A program made the position numbers and the translations under genes. Shown piece by piece: positions 22,601-32,762 of a stretch of DNA of 48,500 nucleotides. Source of the DNA: Mesostigma viride (lineage: Eukaryota > Streptophyta > Mesostigmatophyceae > Mesostigmatales > Mesostigmataceae); assembly GCA_009746045.1 (NCBI GenBank), contig RPFO01000231.1, positions 2,130,900-2,179,399 on the forward strand. Reading direction: 5' to 3'. Under the pieces are notes generated by a model, which saw nothing but the letters and a program-made list of their open reading frames with translations, was not told the origin of the DNA and searched no databases. Positions within the stretch are counted from its first letter, which is position 1; each line of letters starts with the position of its first letter.

Positions 22601-25600
22601 ATGAGCGAGGAGTTCAACAAGCACGTGCAGGTACGAGTGAGCACCCCTTCATAGGCAGGGAGATGGATAGATCATATCAAAGGATGCAGTAGAGAGGACA
22701 CGCAGGAGACGAGAGAGTGCATCATGAAGCACGTGCAGGTGAGGGGACTTGGACATTTCTTGATGGGACAATTGTGATGAGTGCGAATATTCTTTTCTTG
22801 TTCCAAATTCCACGTCCCCAGCAGTCAACGACGGCACTTAGCCCTAACCCCGGCGGCCACTCTGACCTCCCCCCCCCCCCCCCCCCCTACTTCCCTTTAA
22901 TCTCGGGCCTCAACCCCCCATTCCCCCCCCTCCCCCCCAACCGCACATTTACCCTCCCCATTTACCCTTTATCCCCCCCCCCTTCAGAGCACGCTGCGCA
23001 ACCAGGACACGCCGTCCGTGTTCCACATCGCGACGCAAGTCGAGCATGTGCGGCCGATGCTGGAGCTGGCCTGGCTGCCGCTGCTGGCGGCCTTCAGCGT
23101 GCCGTTGGAGAACAGCATCGACCCGCAGATGGTCGCGCTGTGCCTGGACGGCTTCCGGTACACTATCCGGCTGACGGCGTCGCAGTACATGACGATCCAG
23201 CGCGACGCGTTTGTCATCTCGCTGTCCAAGTTCACGTTCCTCCACTCGGCGTCCGAGATGCGGCAGAAGAACGTGGACGCGATCAAGGTACTTGTCGTGT
23301 GCTGGCTGGCTTGACGATGGCTTGGGTTGAGCGCGTGCCCAAGCCTGGCGCAAGTGGTATTTAGTGGGACAACATGAAGTGGGCGGATGTGGTCCAAGTA
23401 GGTGTTCATGGGCAACCGACGTTGGGATAGTTGGGTGTTGTGGATCTATCAAAGGACATCCTTCACCCTGAGTACGCGATGTTTTTTTTTGGGGGGGGGG
23501 AGAGGGGTGGAGGGAAAGGGCGCATGGAAGAGGGGAATGTGTAATTGTTCACCTTTTACTCGTCCATTGGCCCAGGGGCTGCCCTATTCTTACCCAAGGC
23601 CCTGTCCAGCATGTGAGACTTATTGGGAATGAGATTAGAACGACTTGACTACACTTGTTGAGGCTGGCAGTACCAATGCTGGTTGGGACGGACTGACAGT
23701 GGAACGGATTCCCGTCCTCTCTTCTGTGTGAATGTATCAGGTTGTATATTGCTGAAAATTCTGCTCTGCATAGTCTGTCCTCTTCTAGTATGCCATGCCC
23801 TGCCGCCCTCATTTAAAAGCCTCTCCAAAAGAGCATCGTTTCCCTGGTTGATATCCGGTCGGGTTTCATGCGCATTGCGGCCTCCCAGATCCTCATGACA
23901 GTCGCTTGGTATGATCAAAACCTTGTTGACATGTGCTCCAGTAAGTGCTCATGATCTTTGATTGACATAGTTAAAACTAATGCTGCCCTTGAAAATAATT
24001 AAATTCTGGTTGAAATCTGTCCCGTTTTATCCTATGCGTGCTCCCCCCCTCCCCTTCCTCCCCCACCCCCCACCCCCCACCCCCCACCCCGCCCTTTCCC
24101 CCCCAGATCCTTATGAAGGTCGCGGACGAGGACGGCAACTACCTGCAAGGGACGTGGGTCCACGTGCTCCGGTGCGTGTCCCGGTTCGAGCAGCTGCACC
24201 TGATCGGGGAGGGCGTGATGACCGACGAGAAGCTCTTCGCCCAACGCAAGGAGGACGACGAGCCGCGCGTGGGGTCCGCCCGCCGCGCCATCATCCGCAT
24301 GCTGCCCAGCCGGATGCGCTCGAGCTCCTCGCCCAGCCTGTCCTCGGCGGGGAACGAGAGCGGCGGGAATAATTCTGGCAGCGGGGCGGACAGCGCGCGG
24401 TCCCTCTCGACCACGCCGTCGAACCGCCGTGGTGGGGGCGGGGGCGGCGGGGGGGGCAGCTCTTCGCATCACCCTCATCACCTCGGGGCGACCGGATCCC
24501 AGGTCGGGTTTGCCACGCACGTCTCGGCGATGGGGTCGCCGGACGACCTTCTCCGGCTGTTGATCGGCCAGCTGGACAACCAGGAGATGAATCGCGTGTT
24601 TGTGCGCAGCGTGCTGCTCAACTCGGAGGCCATTGTCGACTTTGTCAAGGCGCTCTGCGCGGTGTCGCTCGAGGAGCTTGCGAACGTCACGTCACCCAGG
24701 GTGTTTGGCCTCACGAAGATCGTGGAGATCGCCCACTTCAACATGGACCGCATCCGTATCGTGTGGAGCTTCATCTGGCACGAGCTGTCCGAGTACTTCA
24801 TCACGGTCGCTTGCCACCCGAACCTGAACGTGGCCATGTACGCGATGGACTCGCTGCGCCAGCTGGCGATCAAGTTCCTCGAGCGCGACGAGCTGGCCAA
24901 CTACACGTTCCAGAACGACTTTCTGAAGCCGTTTGTGATCGTCATGCGCAAGAGCGAGAAGGTGGAGATTCGCGAGCTGATCATTCGCTGCGTGTCGCAG
25001 GTACATGGAGGGTGATAGTTTTTTCTATATTTAGGTCTGGGTTCAGATGGTCGCCTGGGGTTATATAGGGAAACGCCGCTGCCATGAAGGTGGAGAGCTG
25101 ATCTTGCGTTGCATGTCACAGGCACGGGGACCAGGAAGGAGGCTACATACCTATGTATGCAGTAGTTGTGGTTTCGTCTTCTGCCTATTTCTTCTTGTCG
25201 GAGCTTGTCCGATTGGCATAGTCGCAGTCGCTGTGGTTCCGTGTTTTCCCTATCTTGTCAGGTATTATGTCCGATTGGCATGGTCGCTGTGAATGTGCAT
25301 TGTCATGTGCTTGTTACCCAGTGTGTCTCACAAGAAATTTCAGCACGTGTTTTGTTCTAGCATCCAGTTGGGTTCAGGAGCAGGGCGGGTGGAGATCCGA
25401 GAGGAAGAGGAAGAGAGGGTTGGTTGATTAGACCAAGTTTCATGACAGCCTTTTTTATATGATCGCAGCGGTGTGTTGATGGGAACTTGAATTTAAGCAT
25501 GCCAATCGGGCTAAGTTGATTTATTGTACGGTGGCCACTGGTCTATATTATTCTAACAAAAATGGCTGGTCAGTGATGAGTGTCGTGAAGCCCCGCACCC

Positions 25601-28499
25601 ACAACATTATGCCAATGCCACCATCAACTGGCAGCATCATGTGATTCTGTATTTTCCCCATCCCCCCCCTGGCTTCTAGTATCATGGCAGTAAGCACAAA
25701 CCCTTTCCCTCACCACCATCCCTGTCCCCCACCGCTCCACCGGACTCCCACAAATTCCCCTTCCTCCCCCCGATTTTTGTATCACCACCTCTTGCCACTG
25801 CCATCACGGTTCCCTTTCCCCTACTGGATACACGACCACAATCTGTGCTCTCCCTCCCTCCCCCCCCCTTGCACCAGGATACATAAATAAACCATCGTAT
25901 GAGTTTGATGCGTCACTCCCCCCTCCAACCCCCGTCCACCGCCACACACCACCACCGCCACTGTCACCACGCGCAGATGGTGTACGCACGCGTGAAGAAC
26001 GTCAAGTCGGGGTGGAAGAGCATGTTCATGGTGTTCACGACCGCTGCGTCCGACGACCAGAAGGCGATCGTGCAGCTCGCGTTCGAGACCGTGGAGAAGA
26101 TTGTGCGCGAGTACTTCAGCTACATTACCGGTGGGTGGACGAACGGATGGCCTGATGGGTTGATGGGGTCAAGCTTGGTCTGGGTGGAACGGATGGTCTG
26201 GGTCGAGGGGAGGATGTGGGTGGAGAAACTGGATGAGTTGATTGATTAAGCAACGACGTCAAGTAATCAAACCAGATGGGCCTTGGAAGAGTTTGTTGGT
26301 AGTGGGCTTATTTTGTTCTTGTGTTTCTAGTGTTGGGTTGTATCTGGGTGCTTGAATGACAGTTGATAGTTTGTAGTGGATTGTTTAGAGTCTAGGGTTT
26401 AGCGTCGAGGCGCTTCGGCGGGAAAGGCAGCAATCGCACGAGTTGCTCCTTATGTCCTGTCAGTACTCACTGAGACTGTATTTTACGCAGAGATTGCACA
26501 CGGTAACCTTCACCATGCGTGTTAACTACATCCTGTACTTCACAAATTCCTCCTTGCTGTTCTTACTTCACAAATTCCTCCTTGAAACACTAGAAAATGC
26601 ATTTGAAAAATTCATGGCACTTCACTACTGATGGAGGGTACCATGCACACCAATCATCGCCACCCACAACCTTTGACTTTAGCTCGCTAAAACATTATGT
26701 CGGTTCACTATACCTAATGTCCCTCTCCCCTCTTATCAGAGACCGAGAGCACCACGTTCACCGACTGCGTCAACTGCCTGATCGCGTTCACCAACACGCC
26801 CTTCAACGAGGACGTGTCGCTTAACGCGATTGCCTTCCTGCGCTTCTGCGCGCTGCGCCTTGCCGAGGGGTCGCTCGGCAACCTGGAGGACGCCAGCGCC
26901 GCCATGGTGAGCCGCGGTGGAAGTTAAATCAGACTTGGAGGAAGGGACTCCGGAGAGGGGATGGGGGGGGTAGGGGGGCGGGGAGTTGGTTGGGAGTTCT
27001 TTCTTAAGAATGCCATTGCGTTGCACCTGCTAAGCTGACAAACCTGCCATATACGCTTGTTTGACAATGGGAAAATGAACGGAGGAATAGTTAAGATGAG
27101 CGCTTGCGTTGCTCGAGCCTGGACTTTGGCCCGATCATTTAGCAGGCTCATTACAACTAAGAAAACTACATTGACCACCACCACCACCCTCCGCGCCCCC
27201 CCCCCCCCCCCCCCGCTTTCCCCCTTCCCCCTACCCCCTCTCGCATTCCACACCACACCACACCACACCAAACCAAACCGACCACCTCCCAGGGCGGTGA
27301 CCAGTCGCAGTCCCAGCTGACTTCGCGGACCTCCTTGGACCAAGGCCAAGGGGCGAACGGGGCACCGAGCGGTGGCCCTCTGCCCGATCCCTCGTCCCCC
27401 TCGGCGGTCACGTGCTTCACGGACAAGGATACGCACATGTACTTTTGGTTCCCGCTGCTGGCGGGGCTGAGCGAGCTTACCTTTGACCCGCGGCCCAGCA
27501 TCCGCAAGAGTGCGCTCGAGGTGGGTGGGGGGTTGAGACCATGGAGGGGGATGAGAGGAGGTGCAGTAGTGGTAGTAGTGGTTGTGTGTGTGGGTGGGTG
27601 CAGTCATTTATTCTTTTATTCACTCACTCTTTTGCATGTATCCAGTTCGAGAGTCACGGTGCGCAAACTGGTTGAAGTGGGTGTCATTTGGGTGGGAGGA
27701 TGAGACACCGGAGAGAGGGGATTAGAGCACACGGATGGGGCATCATGCCATTTGTCTTATGAACATAGTAGTGTAGGTTTTGGTCCTAAGGATATGGTAT
27801 AGATTTGCCTCTTTCCCAGAATAGTTAGAAGACCTACAGCAGGGTGGTGCAGCTTAGGCCCTTTTTACATTATGTTGAAGGAAATCAGATGACCTCCCGG
27901 GTGCTGGCCCCCCAGGCCCTTCAAGGCCCCCCACCCCACCCACCTACAACCACGTCACGCACATGTCTCCATCTATCTGCACGTGCCCCCCCCCCCCCCC
28001 CCCCCCCGCGCGCAGGTCCTCTTTGACACGCTCAAGTTCCATGGGCACATGTTCACATCCGCCTTCTGGCAGCGCGTGTTTGAGTCGGTGCTATTCCCCA
28101 TCTTTGACGCCGTCCGCCGCACAAAGGACCCCGACGGCCCCACCCCCGGTTCCTCCTCGGACGCCAATGGTGACGGCGACAGCCCAGAGTCCGGGAGCGC
28201 GCGCGGGCCCGGCGGCCACCGCCGTCACTTCATCTCGAGCACCGAGGAAGGGGAGATCGACGCGTGGCTCTACGAGACGTGCACGGCTGCGCTCCAGCTG
28301 GTCGTTGACCTGTTTGTCAAGTTCTACCGCGTGGTCTCGTGGATCCTGCCCAAGGTGCTCCACCTGGTCTGCGGGTTCATGATGCGGCCGCACCAGAGCC
28401 TCGCCGCGGTGGGCGTCGCCGCGTACCTGAGGCTGTGCGTGAACGCGGGACCACTCTTCTCCGAGACTTGCTGGAACCAGGTGGGTGACATCGGCTCCT

Positions 28500-28589
<90 letters not shown>

Positions 28590-31500
28590 GGGGAAGCGGG
28601 AGGCCTCCTTAGTTGTATGGTGTATCTGTCTTTCTTTTTTTGGTGGGGGTTAGGGCGGGATGTGCATTGTATGCATGAGCGTGGGCCCTTTCCTCTGCAC
28701 TACCTTTTTCTTCGTGTGCTATCTCTCGCGGTTGTGCCCACTCACTCTCTATTGATGGCTCTCCTTTCATCCCCCCCCCCCCCCCCCCCCCCCCCCCCTC
28801 TCCCCCTGCACGTCCATTCCTCCCCCTCCCCCCCCCCCCCCCCTGCAGGTGCTCACCGCACTCCAGGCCGCCGCCGTCACCACCCGGCCCGACCTGACCC
28901 CGATCCTGGTGGCCGTGACCGCCGTGCTGGACGCGAAGCAGCTCGCCCGCCAGAACCAACAGAACCAGCACCAAGGCACCGCTGCACTCTCCCCTGCTGG
29001 TTCGGGCGTGACAGGGAACGGCCTGGTGAAAGGGGGCAGTGGCGCGGAGGGCGGCGGTCATGTGACGGGTGCTGGGGGCACCAACGGCACGGAGGTAGAG
29101 CTGTCACCGGATGAGGTGGCGGCGCTCTCGTCGTCGCTCAAGGGCGCAGTCTCGCTGCTCACGTGCTGCTCATCTGTGCAGCTGCTGCTGGTGCAGGTGA
29201 GGGGAATGGAGGGGGAGGGGGAGGGGGGGAAGGGGGAAAAGGAGGGGAAAAGGAGGAGGGGAAAGGGAGGGGAAAGGGAGGGGAAAGGGAGGGGAAAGGG
29301 AGGGGAAAGGGAGGGGAAAAGGAGGGGAAAAGGAGGGGAAAAGGAGGGGAAAAGGAGGGGAAAAGGAGGGGGAAAAGGAGGGGAAAAGGAGAGGAAAAGC
29401 AGAGGAAAAGCAGGGGAAAAGGAGGGGAAAAGGGGGGGGGGAGGAGAGAGGAGGAGGGGGGAAAGGAGGGGGGAAAGGAAAGGGAAAAGGAGGGGGAAAA
29501 GGAGGGGGGGGCAGGGGGAAAAGGAGGGGAAAAGGAGGGGAAAAGGAGGGGAAAAGGAGGGGAAAAGGAGGGGGAAAAGGAGGGGAAAAGGAGGGGAAAA
29601 GGAGGGGAAAAGGAGGGGAAAAGGAGGGGAAAAGGAGGGGAAAAGGAGGGGAAAAGGAGGGGAAAAGGAGGGGAAAAGGAGGGGAAAAGGAGGGGAAAAG
29701 GAGGGGAAAAGGAGGGGAAAGGAGGGGAAAGGAGGGGGAAAGGAGGGGGAAAGGAGGGGGAAAGGAGGGGGAAAGGAGGGGAAAGGAGGGGAAAGGAGGG
29801 GAAAAGGAGGGGAAAAGGAGGGGAAAAGGAGGGGAAAAGGAGGGGAAAAGGAGGGGAAAAGGAGGGGGGAAAGCAGGGGGAAAGCAGGGGGGAAAGCAGG
29901 GGAAAAGGAGGGGCAAAGGAGGGGGAAAAGGAGGCGGGGGGGGGGGGGGGGGGGAAAGGGATGGAGAGTGGGGCAGAAGAGGAGAGGGTAGGAAAGGGAG
30001 GGGTGGCTAAAAGAAATGCAGAAAAGTTTGTCCAAGAGACAGCAGAAACGACCCATAGCGCCCATAGAGCCCTATTTATGTGATACATTATGCTCGAGAA
30101 GATGGGGAGGACCTAGAGGTGGGAAGGAGGTGGAAACAGGGAAGGAGAAGTGAGATGGGAGGGAGTAGGTTTATGTTGTCTCTTTTCTCTGTTCCCCACA
30201 CAGGGCGATGGACCCCTCTCCACATTTTCCGCGCCTTGGCCCCCAGGTCGCCGGGATGAGATCTGTCACTACTTTCTTGTCGTTTTCATTCCCTGGTCGT
30301 TCCCTGACTCTTTCCTAACTCCACCGCCGCCTCCTCATGCCCTCGTGCTTGGGCATCGCAAGGCAACCCAAAGGATTTGGATTGTGAAAATGTTGTGCCG
30401 GCCGTGGCCCCCCGCTTTCCCACGCCACCTGGCCAACGAGGCCTTGCAGTGCCCATTCCCCGCCTTGCCCACCCAATCCTCATCCCGCCACCTTATTACA
30501 TGTGCCCTCGTGCCCCCCGCGACCGCCCCCAGGTGGCCAACGAGGTCTTCCAGCGGCACTCGGCGCTCCTCTCGGTGAGCCACACGGTGCTGCTGCTCGA
30601 CATCCTCGAAGGCATCGCGACCGAGGCCCGCGCCGTCAACACGGACGCCCGCATGCGCGCGAGAGTGCGCCCGATCCTCTCCCTCTCCTCTCTGGCCGAT
30701 CCACCGCTGCTGCGCCTGGAGACCGACGCCTCCCACGTCTACCTCAACATGCTGCTGCACCTGTGGAACTCGGGGGGAGGGGGGGAGGGCAGCCAGGCCG
30801 CCGCCGCTGCGGCGGCCGTCCAGCAGCAACAGCAACCTGCGGCGGTGATGAACGGGAAGGCCGGCGCAGAGAACGCGTCCGAGGGCAAAGGGAGCCTTAC
30901 GTTTCAGGGGGACCTATCCGGAGGTGATATGGGCGATGGGATCCCAGGGGCTAACAAGGCCGACAAGACCAGCGCATCCGCCACGGCGACCAGCAGTGCC
31001 CCGGGCAAGGGCCCTGGGGCGGACAAGAAGACTGCAGGGGTGGACAAGGTGCAAGGGGGCCAGGCGCCCATGGCCACAAAGGTGGCGTACACGGCGGCAG
31101 ACCGTGCGGCGCTCCGAGTGGAGCCGCGGCTCGTATCGCTGTGCAAGGCGGTGCTGCAGGCGTTCCTGCACCTGCCAGGGATCACCAGCGTGCCCGCCAC
31201 TGGCCATGCGACAGGCCCGAGTGCGGCCGCGGCCGGGGGTCATGGCGCACCACACGACTCGGGTCATGGATCCTCCGCAGCTGCTGGAGGTCAAGCCAAA
31301 GGGGGTCCACAGGGGGGTGCAGGAGGAGGAAATGCCCCCTCGGGCATTGCGGGAGGGGGCGCTCCCGCCGCGGCGGCCACGTGGGGCGCGTTCAAGCCGT
31401 CCACGCCGGCCCCCAGGGTCCTCCTGGACGCCACGCAGCGCAAGGAGGTGGCGGGCCGCCAGACGCTGCTCATCCCGGTGCTGGCCGCGCTGCGCTCGCT

Positions 31501-31663
31501 CGACATGGACACGTTCCAAAAGTACCTGCCAGAGACGTTCCCTCTGCTGTCGGAGCTGGTGCGGTGCCAGTACATGCAGGCGGACGTGCAGGCGTGGCTG
31601 GGGGACATATTCGCGCACCGCGTGGCCGCGTGCCTGCCGCTGCCCGCAATCCTGGGCAAATAG
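13690..31663 (+). CDS. BIG: BIG-type Sec7 ARF guanine-nucleotide exchange factor, 17 exons
   Basis: This protein exchanges GDP for GTP on ARF at trans-Golgi/endosome membranes. Exons: 13690-14292, 15773-16048, 16426-16665, 17315-17431, 17981-18432, 19028-19724, 20668-20916, 21335-21451, 22267-22413, 22988-23287, 24107-25000, 25977-26130, 26740-26906, 27293-27520, 28016-28480, 28849-29196, 30533-31663. All introns are GT-AG, 14 of 16 are phase 0, and the frame stays open to give 2,194 aa (family about 1,700-1,850). Regions: DCB from residue 1; HUS box NYDCD at 550-554; Sec7 about 726-917 with [12 protein letters not shown] (glutamic finger E827) and MLNTD; HDS regions from about 935 (GLDGVLN, DADEDGNY-like, [25 protein letters not shown]). 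Extra length comes from Asn/Gly/Gln/Ser/Ala-rich inserts (about 600-710, 1110-1190, 1900-2090). Exon 1 uses fewer GC-ending codons than the rest. Boundaries were chosen by frame and family match. Confidence 0.95.
16201..16295 (+). repeat. Echo of BIG exon 2 end in intron 2
   Basis: This decayed copy of 15985-16055 keeps GTGGTCGC.GA.ATG, then GGNCCGNCGG, then AGTTTGTGC next to a G/T-rich donor-like end. It lies about 240 bp downstream of the original. Confidence 0.65.
16731..16907 (+). repeat. Two echoes of BIG exon 3 end in intron 3
   Basis: Copy one (16731-16795) shares GACATGATGG and then GAGCTGGA..CGTG and GTGNGTGTTGGTTTG with exon 3's end and donor (16622-16682). Copy two (16851-16907) shares GACTGGGAGC, CACAAAG and GTGCTGGT. 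Spacing is about 110-120 bp, so this looks like an old tandem duplication of exon end plus donor. Confidence 0.75.
17851..17894 (+). repeat. Echo of BIG exon 5 start in intron 4
   Basis: This aligns to 17971-18014. ACCAAGAGCAGC..CCGAGGAGAGCACGC mirrors ACAAAGCAGGGCCCCGCGGAGGGCACGC, including the acceptor AG. It lies 120 bp upstream of the true acceptor. Confidence 0.65.
19745..19946 (+). repeat. GGGGATA heptamer minisatellite in BIG intron 6
   Basis: More than 20 tandem copies of a 7-bp unit (GGGGATA, with GGGAATA variants at both edges) start 20 bases after the exon 6 donor. The sense strand has a G run of 3-4 every 7 bases, so the transcript could form G-quadruplexes. The unit length and G-richness recall plant or algal telomere heptamers, but the sequence is not TTTAGGG. 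Confidence 0.95.
20131..20290 (+). repeat. CCACCCT heptamer minisatellite in BIG intron 6
   Basis: About 23 near-perfect copies of a 7-bp C-rich unit lie 185 bp after the G-rich heptamer array in the same intron. A short (CCCCCTG)-type tail follows, and a (CAC)n run lies at 20361-20398. Confidence 0.95.
20361..20398 (+). repeat. (CAC)n microsatellite
   Basis: Thirty-eight bases of CAC trinucleotides in BIG intron 6, just upstream of the first acceptor-side echo. Confidence 0.95.
20417..20580 (+). repeat. Two echoes of BIG exon 7 start in intron 6
   Basis: At 20417-20460, GCCAGGCGGTACACGTGCGT and then ATGTGGACAGCATGG copies the exon 7 start (20662-20700: CCAGGTGATGCACGCGTATG, then TCGACAGCATGG). 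At 20535-20580, CCGGTGATCCACGCG and CAGACAGCATGGTAG is a second copy. Spacing is about 120-125 bp. The echoes share TAGCC after GCATGG, so they descend from each other. Confidence 0.8.
21003..21063 (+). repeat. Echo of BIG exon 7 end in intron 7
   Basis: GCCTACCTGTTTGTGTATATG and following bases copy the end of exon 7 (20848-20920). There is an exact 18-base match TGCTCAACACGGACGCGC, and the copy ends CAACCAAGGTGGG like the true donor. It encodes a decayed version of the Sec7 MLNTDAHN motif. Confidence 0.88.
21527..21691 (+). repeat. Two echoes of BIG exon 8 end in intron 8
   Basis: At 21527-21560, CAGTGCTACAACTGCAT and GTGTCCACCAA mirror the exon 8 end (TGCTACAACCGCATCGTCTCCAACGA split). 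At 21664-21691, CATCCAATTACATCAAGCTTAA mirrors CCAACGAGATCAAGCTCAAG. The two pieces may be one copy interrupted by later sequence. Confidence 0.65.
22068..22200 (+). repeat. Two echoes of BIG exon 9 start in intron 8
   Basis: At 22068-22100, GGCGGATGAGCCACAGAAGG and then GCGCGC matches the exon 9 acceptor region (22261-22290: GCCAGGATGAGCCCCAAAAG, GGCGCGC). At 22171-22200, GCCATGATGAGCTGCAGAAG is a second copy about 103 bp on. The true junction lies about 92 bp after that. Confidence 0.78.
22478..22746 (+). repeat. Three echoes of BIG exon 9 end in intron 9
   Basis: The exon 9 end (22369-22420: GAGGACGTGCAGGAGACCAG ... GTGCAGGTGAGGGG) recurs at 22478-22523, 22586-22640 and 22690-22746. With the original this makes four units at about 105-110-bp spacing. 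Copies three and four keep an intact donor (CACGTGCAG|GTACGAG and CACGTGCAG|GTGAGGGG), and all three echoes keep GCAGGAGA. The sequence between them is also repeated (TATCAA..GGTGCAGTAGAGA-like), so the whole junction was tandemly duplicated. Confidence 0.9.
23881..23912 (+). repeat. Echo of BIG exon 11 start in intron 10
   Basis: CCTCCCAGATCCTCATGACA and then GTCGC matches the exon 11 acceptor (24100-24123: CCCCCAGATCCTTATGAAGG and TCGC). It lies about 225 bp upstream, with a good CAG acceptor. Confidence 0.8.
25083..25401 (+). repeat. Two echoes of BIG exon 11 end in intron 11
   Basis: At 25083-25127, ATGAAGGTGGAGAGCTGATC then TTGCGTTGCATGTCACAGGC copies the exon 11 end (24955-25003), with a 6-base deletion. 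At 25376-25401, GGGCGGGTGGAGATCCGAGAG is a shorter copy. Confidence 0.8.
26491..26585 (+). repeat. Echo of BIG exon 13 start in intron 12
   Basis: After CGCAG, the 65 bases at 26491-26557 align along their length to exon 13 from 26740. AGAGATTGCACACGGTAACC then TTCACCATGCGTGTTAACT corresponds to AGAGACCGAGAGCACCACG then TTCACCGACTGCGTCAACT. A 19-base word ACTTCACAAATTCCTCCTT then repeats at 26536 and about 26566. Confidence 0.78.
27654..27892 (+). repeat. Echoes of BIG exon 14 end and exon 15 start in intron 14
   Basis: At 27654-27683, CACGGTGCGCAAACTGGTTG then AAGTGGGTG resembles the exon 14 end and donor (CATCCGCAAGAGTGCGCTCG, AGGTGGGTG). At 27855-27892, AGGCCCTTTTTACAT resembles the exon 15 start AGGTCCTCTTTGACAC. 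Both are more decayed than those in introns 7 or 9. Confidence 0.5.
28504..28587 (+). repeat. (CT)n microsatellite in BIG intron 15
   Basis: Eighty-four bases of CT with one TA interruption, beginning about 24 bases after the exon 15 donor. C homopolymers of 28 and 16 bases (28771-28798, 28828-28843) follow before exon 16. Confidence 0.95.
29208..29966 (+). repeat. ~760-bp homopurine minisatellite in BIG intron 16
   Basis: Almost uninterrupted G/A on the sense strand, with the core unit GGGGAAAAGGA (11 bp) and GGGGAAAGG variants. A few isolated C interruptions lie near 29400-29415, 29512 and 29880-29935, and a 19-base G run lies near the end. The long artificial Lys/Gly/Arg/Glu frames here are products of the repeat, not protein. 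Such tracts can form triplex or R-loop structures. Confidence 0.95.
30237..30455 (+). repeat. Echoes of BIG exon 17 start in intron 16
   Basis: At 30421-30455, CACCTGGCCAACGAGGCCTT and then GCAG matches the exon 17 start (30530: CCAGGTGGCCAACGAGGTCTTC), with a 12-base exact word TGGCCAACGAGG. At 30237-30276, CCCCCAGGTCGCCGGGATGA is a weaker second copy that has a complete acceptor. Confidence 0.7.
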
Positions 31664-32762
31664 GCACTGGGAGGGCAGAATGGAACCTGTTTATTGGGGG
31701 GGGGGGGGGGGGCAGTCGAAGCAGTAACATCAGTGGTTGCGTTGGAAATAGGGATGCCGACTTTCCTAGAAGTAGAGAATGTGGATCCTTGGGACGAGAG
31801 ATTGCTTTCGCAAAGTGGTCACGCATTGTTTTTGCGCTCCAGGGAGAGATGTTTGAGATGGGGCAAAGGGAGAGAGTGCCCAACGGAAAATGGGGACGAG
31901 GAGGAAGGGCCAAAGGTAGACATGGCATTGTTTAGCCTGTCAATTCAGCCTCTGAACACAAGGGAAATGCGCATGGTGTGATATGGCGACCTTCACTATA
32001 GGTTGTCTCACGGTTCCTATCAGTAGCCGACACTGATTAAAGTGACTGGGCACAAGGGTGAAAGACCCTCTGCCTACCCTCTCGGCCTTTGGGGTTGGCT
32101 CAGAAAGGTAGATAGGACGATTATATGTGATATCGATGTGCAAGGCATGCCACCAGGCAGCATCGGACGGAATTAGACGAGGATCTTTGCCAGGGGATGC
32201 AATCAATTCGACCAGCAAATGCCTGAGGTAGTGGGAGTCACACGGGCATGACGTTTTATCGCCACTTGGGCAGCATGGTTCAAGCAAAAAGGGCCAGTAA
32301 TGGCCGCTGGGATGAGTGGCAGACAGGGCCACCATTCTTTTGATTTTAAGTGAGACAACTTTTGAAGATGAATGAAGTTATCTGTTGCTCTAGCTATTAA
32401 GTGAGACAACTTTTGTCAAGCACATTATTTTGACGTACATGCAATTGAAGTATATGCATGCACGCATGTCTATATGCCTGCGCGCTGGTTGTCTCATTGA
32501 TGTGCACGGATGTTTAGCAGTTGGGCTAGATCTGTTGATGTGCACGCAGTCTTGGCAACAAGCGATTGGGTTCAATTGAAAGATTTTTGGCATGAGTAGA
32601 ACTCACATATGCTTCCGAAAACATGCGTGAGCTTACTTTGCCGCGGATCGATGTGCAGGACTCCTAGCCTGATCACAAACTGGTTACACTAGCAGGGACA
32701 TTCCTGGCCCCTTGACAGGTCAATAATTCCTTGCGTACTAAAAAATGAAACAAAATACCAAT
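31664..32762. other. BIG 3' flank, no gene seen
   Basis: Starts after the BIG stop. It contains a 17-base G run (31696-31712). The word TAAGTGAGACAACTTTTG is direct-repeated at about 32347 and 32399. No TGTAA signal is obvious close to the stop. Open frames lack recognisable motifs. Confidence 0.5.

Noticed and set aside
28849-30088. Long Lys/Gly/Glu/Arg frames and Pro/Phe/Ser frames on both strands
   Set aside because: Created by the homopurine minisatellite in BIG intron 16. The BIG frame itself exits at the 29196 donor.
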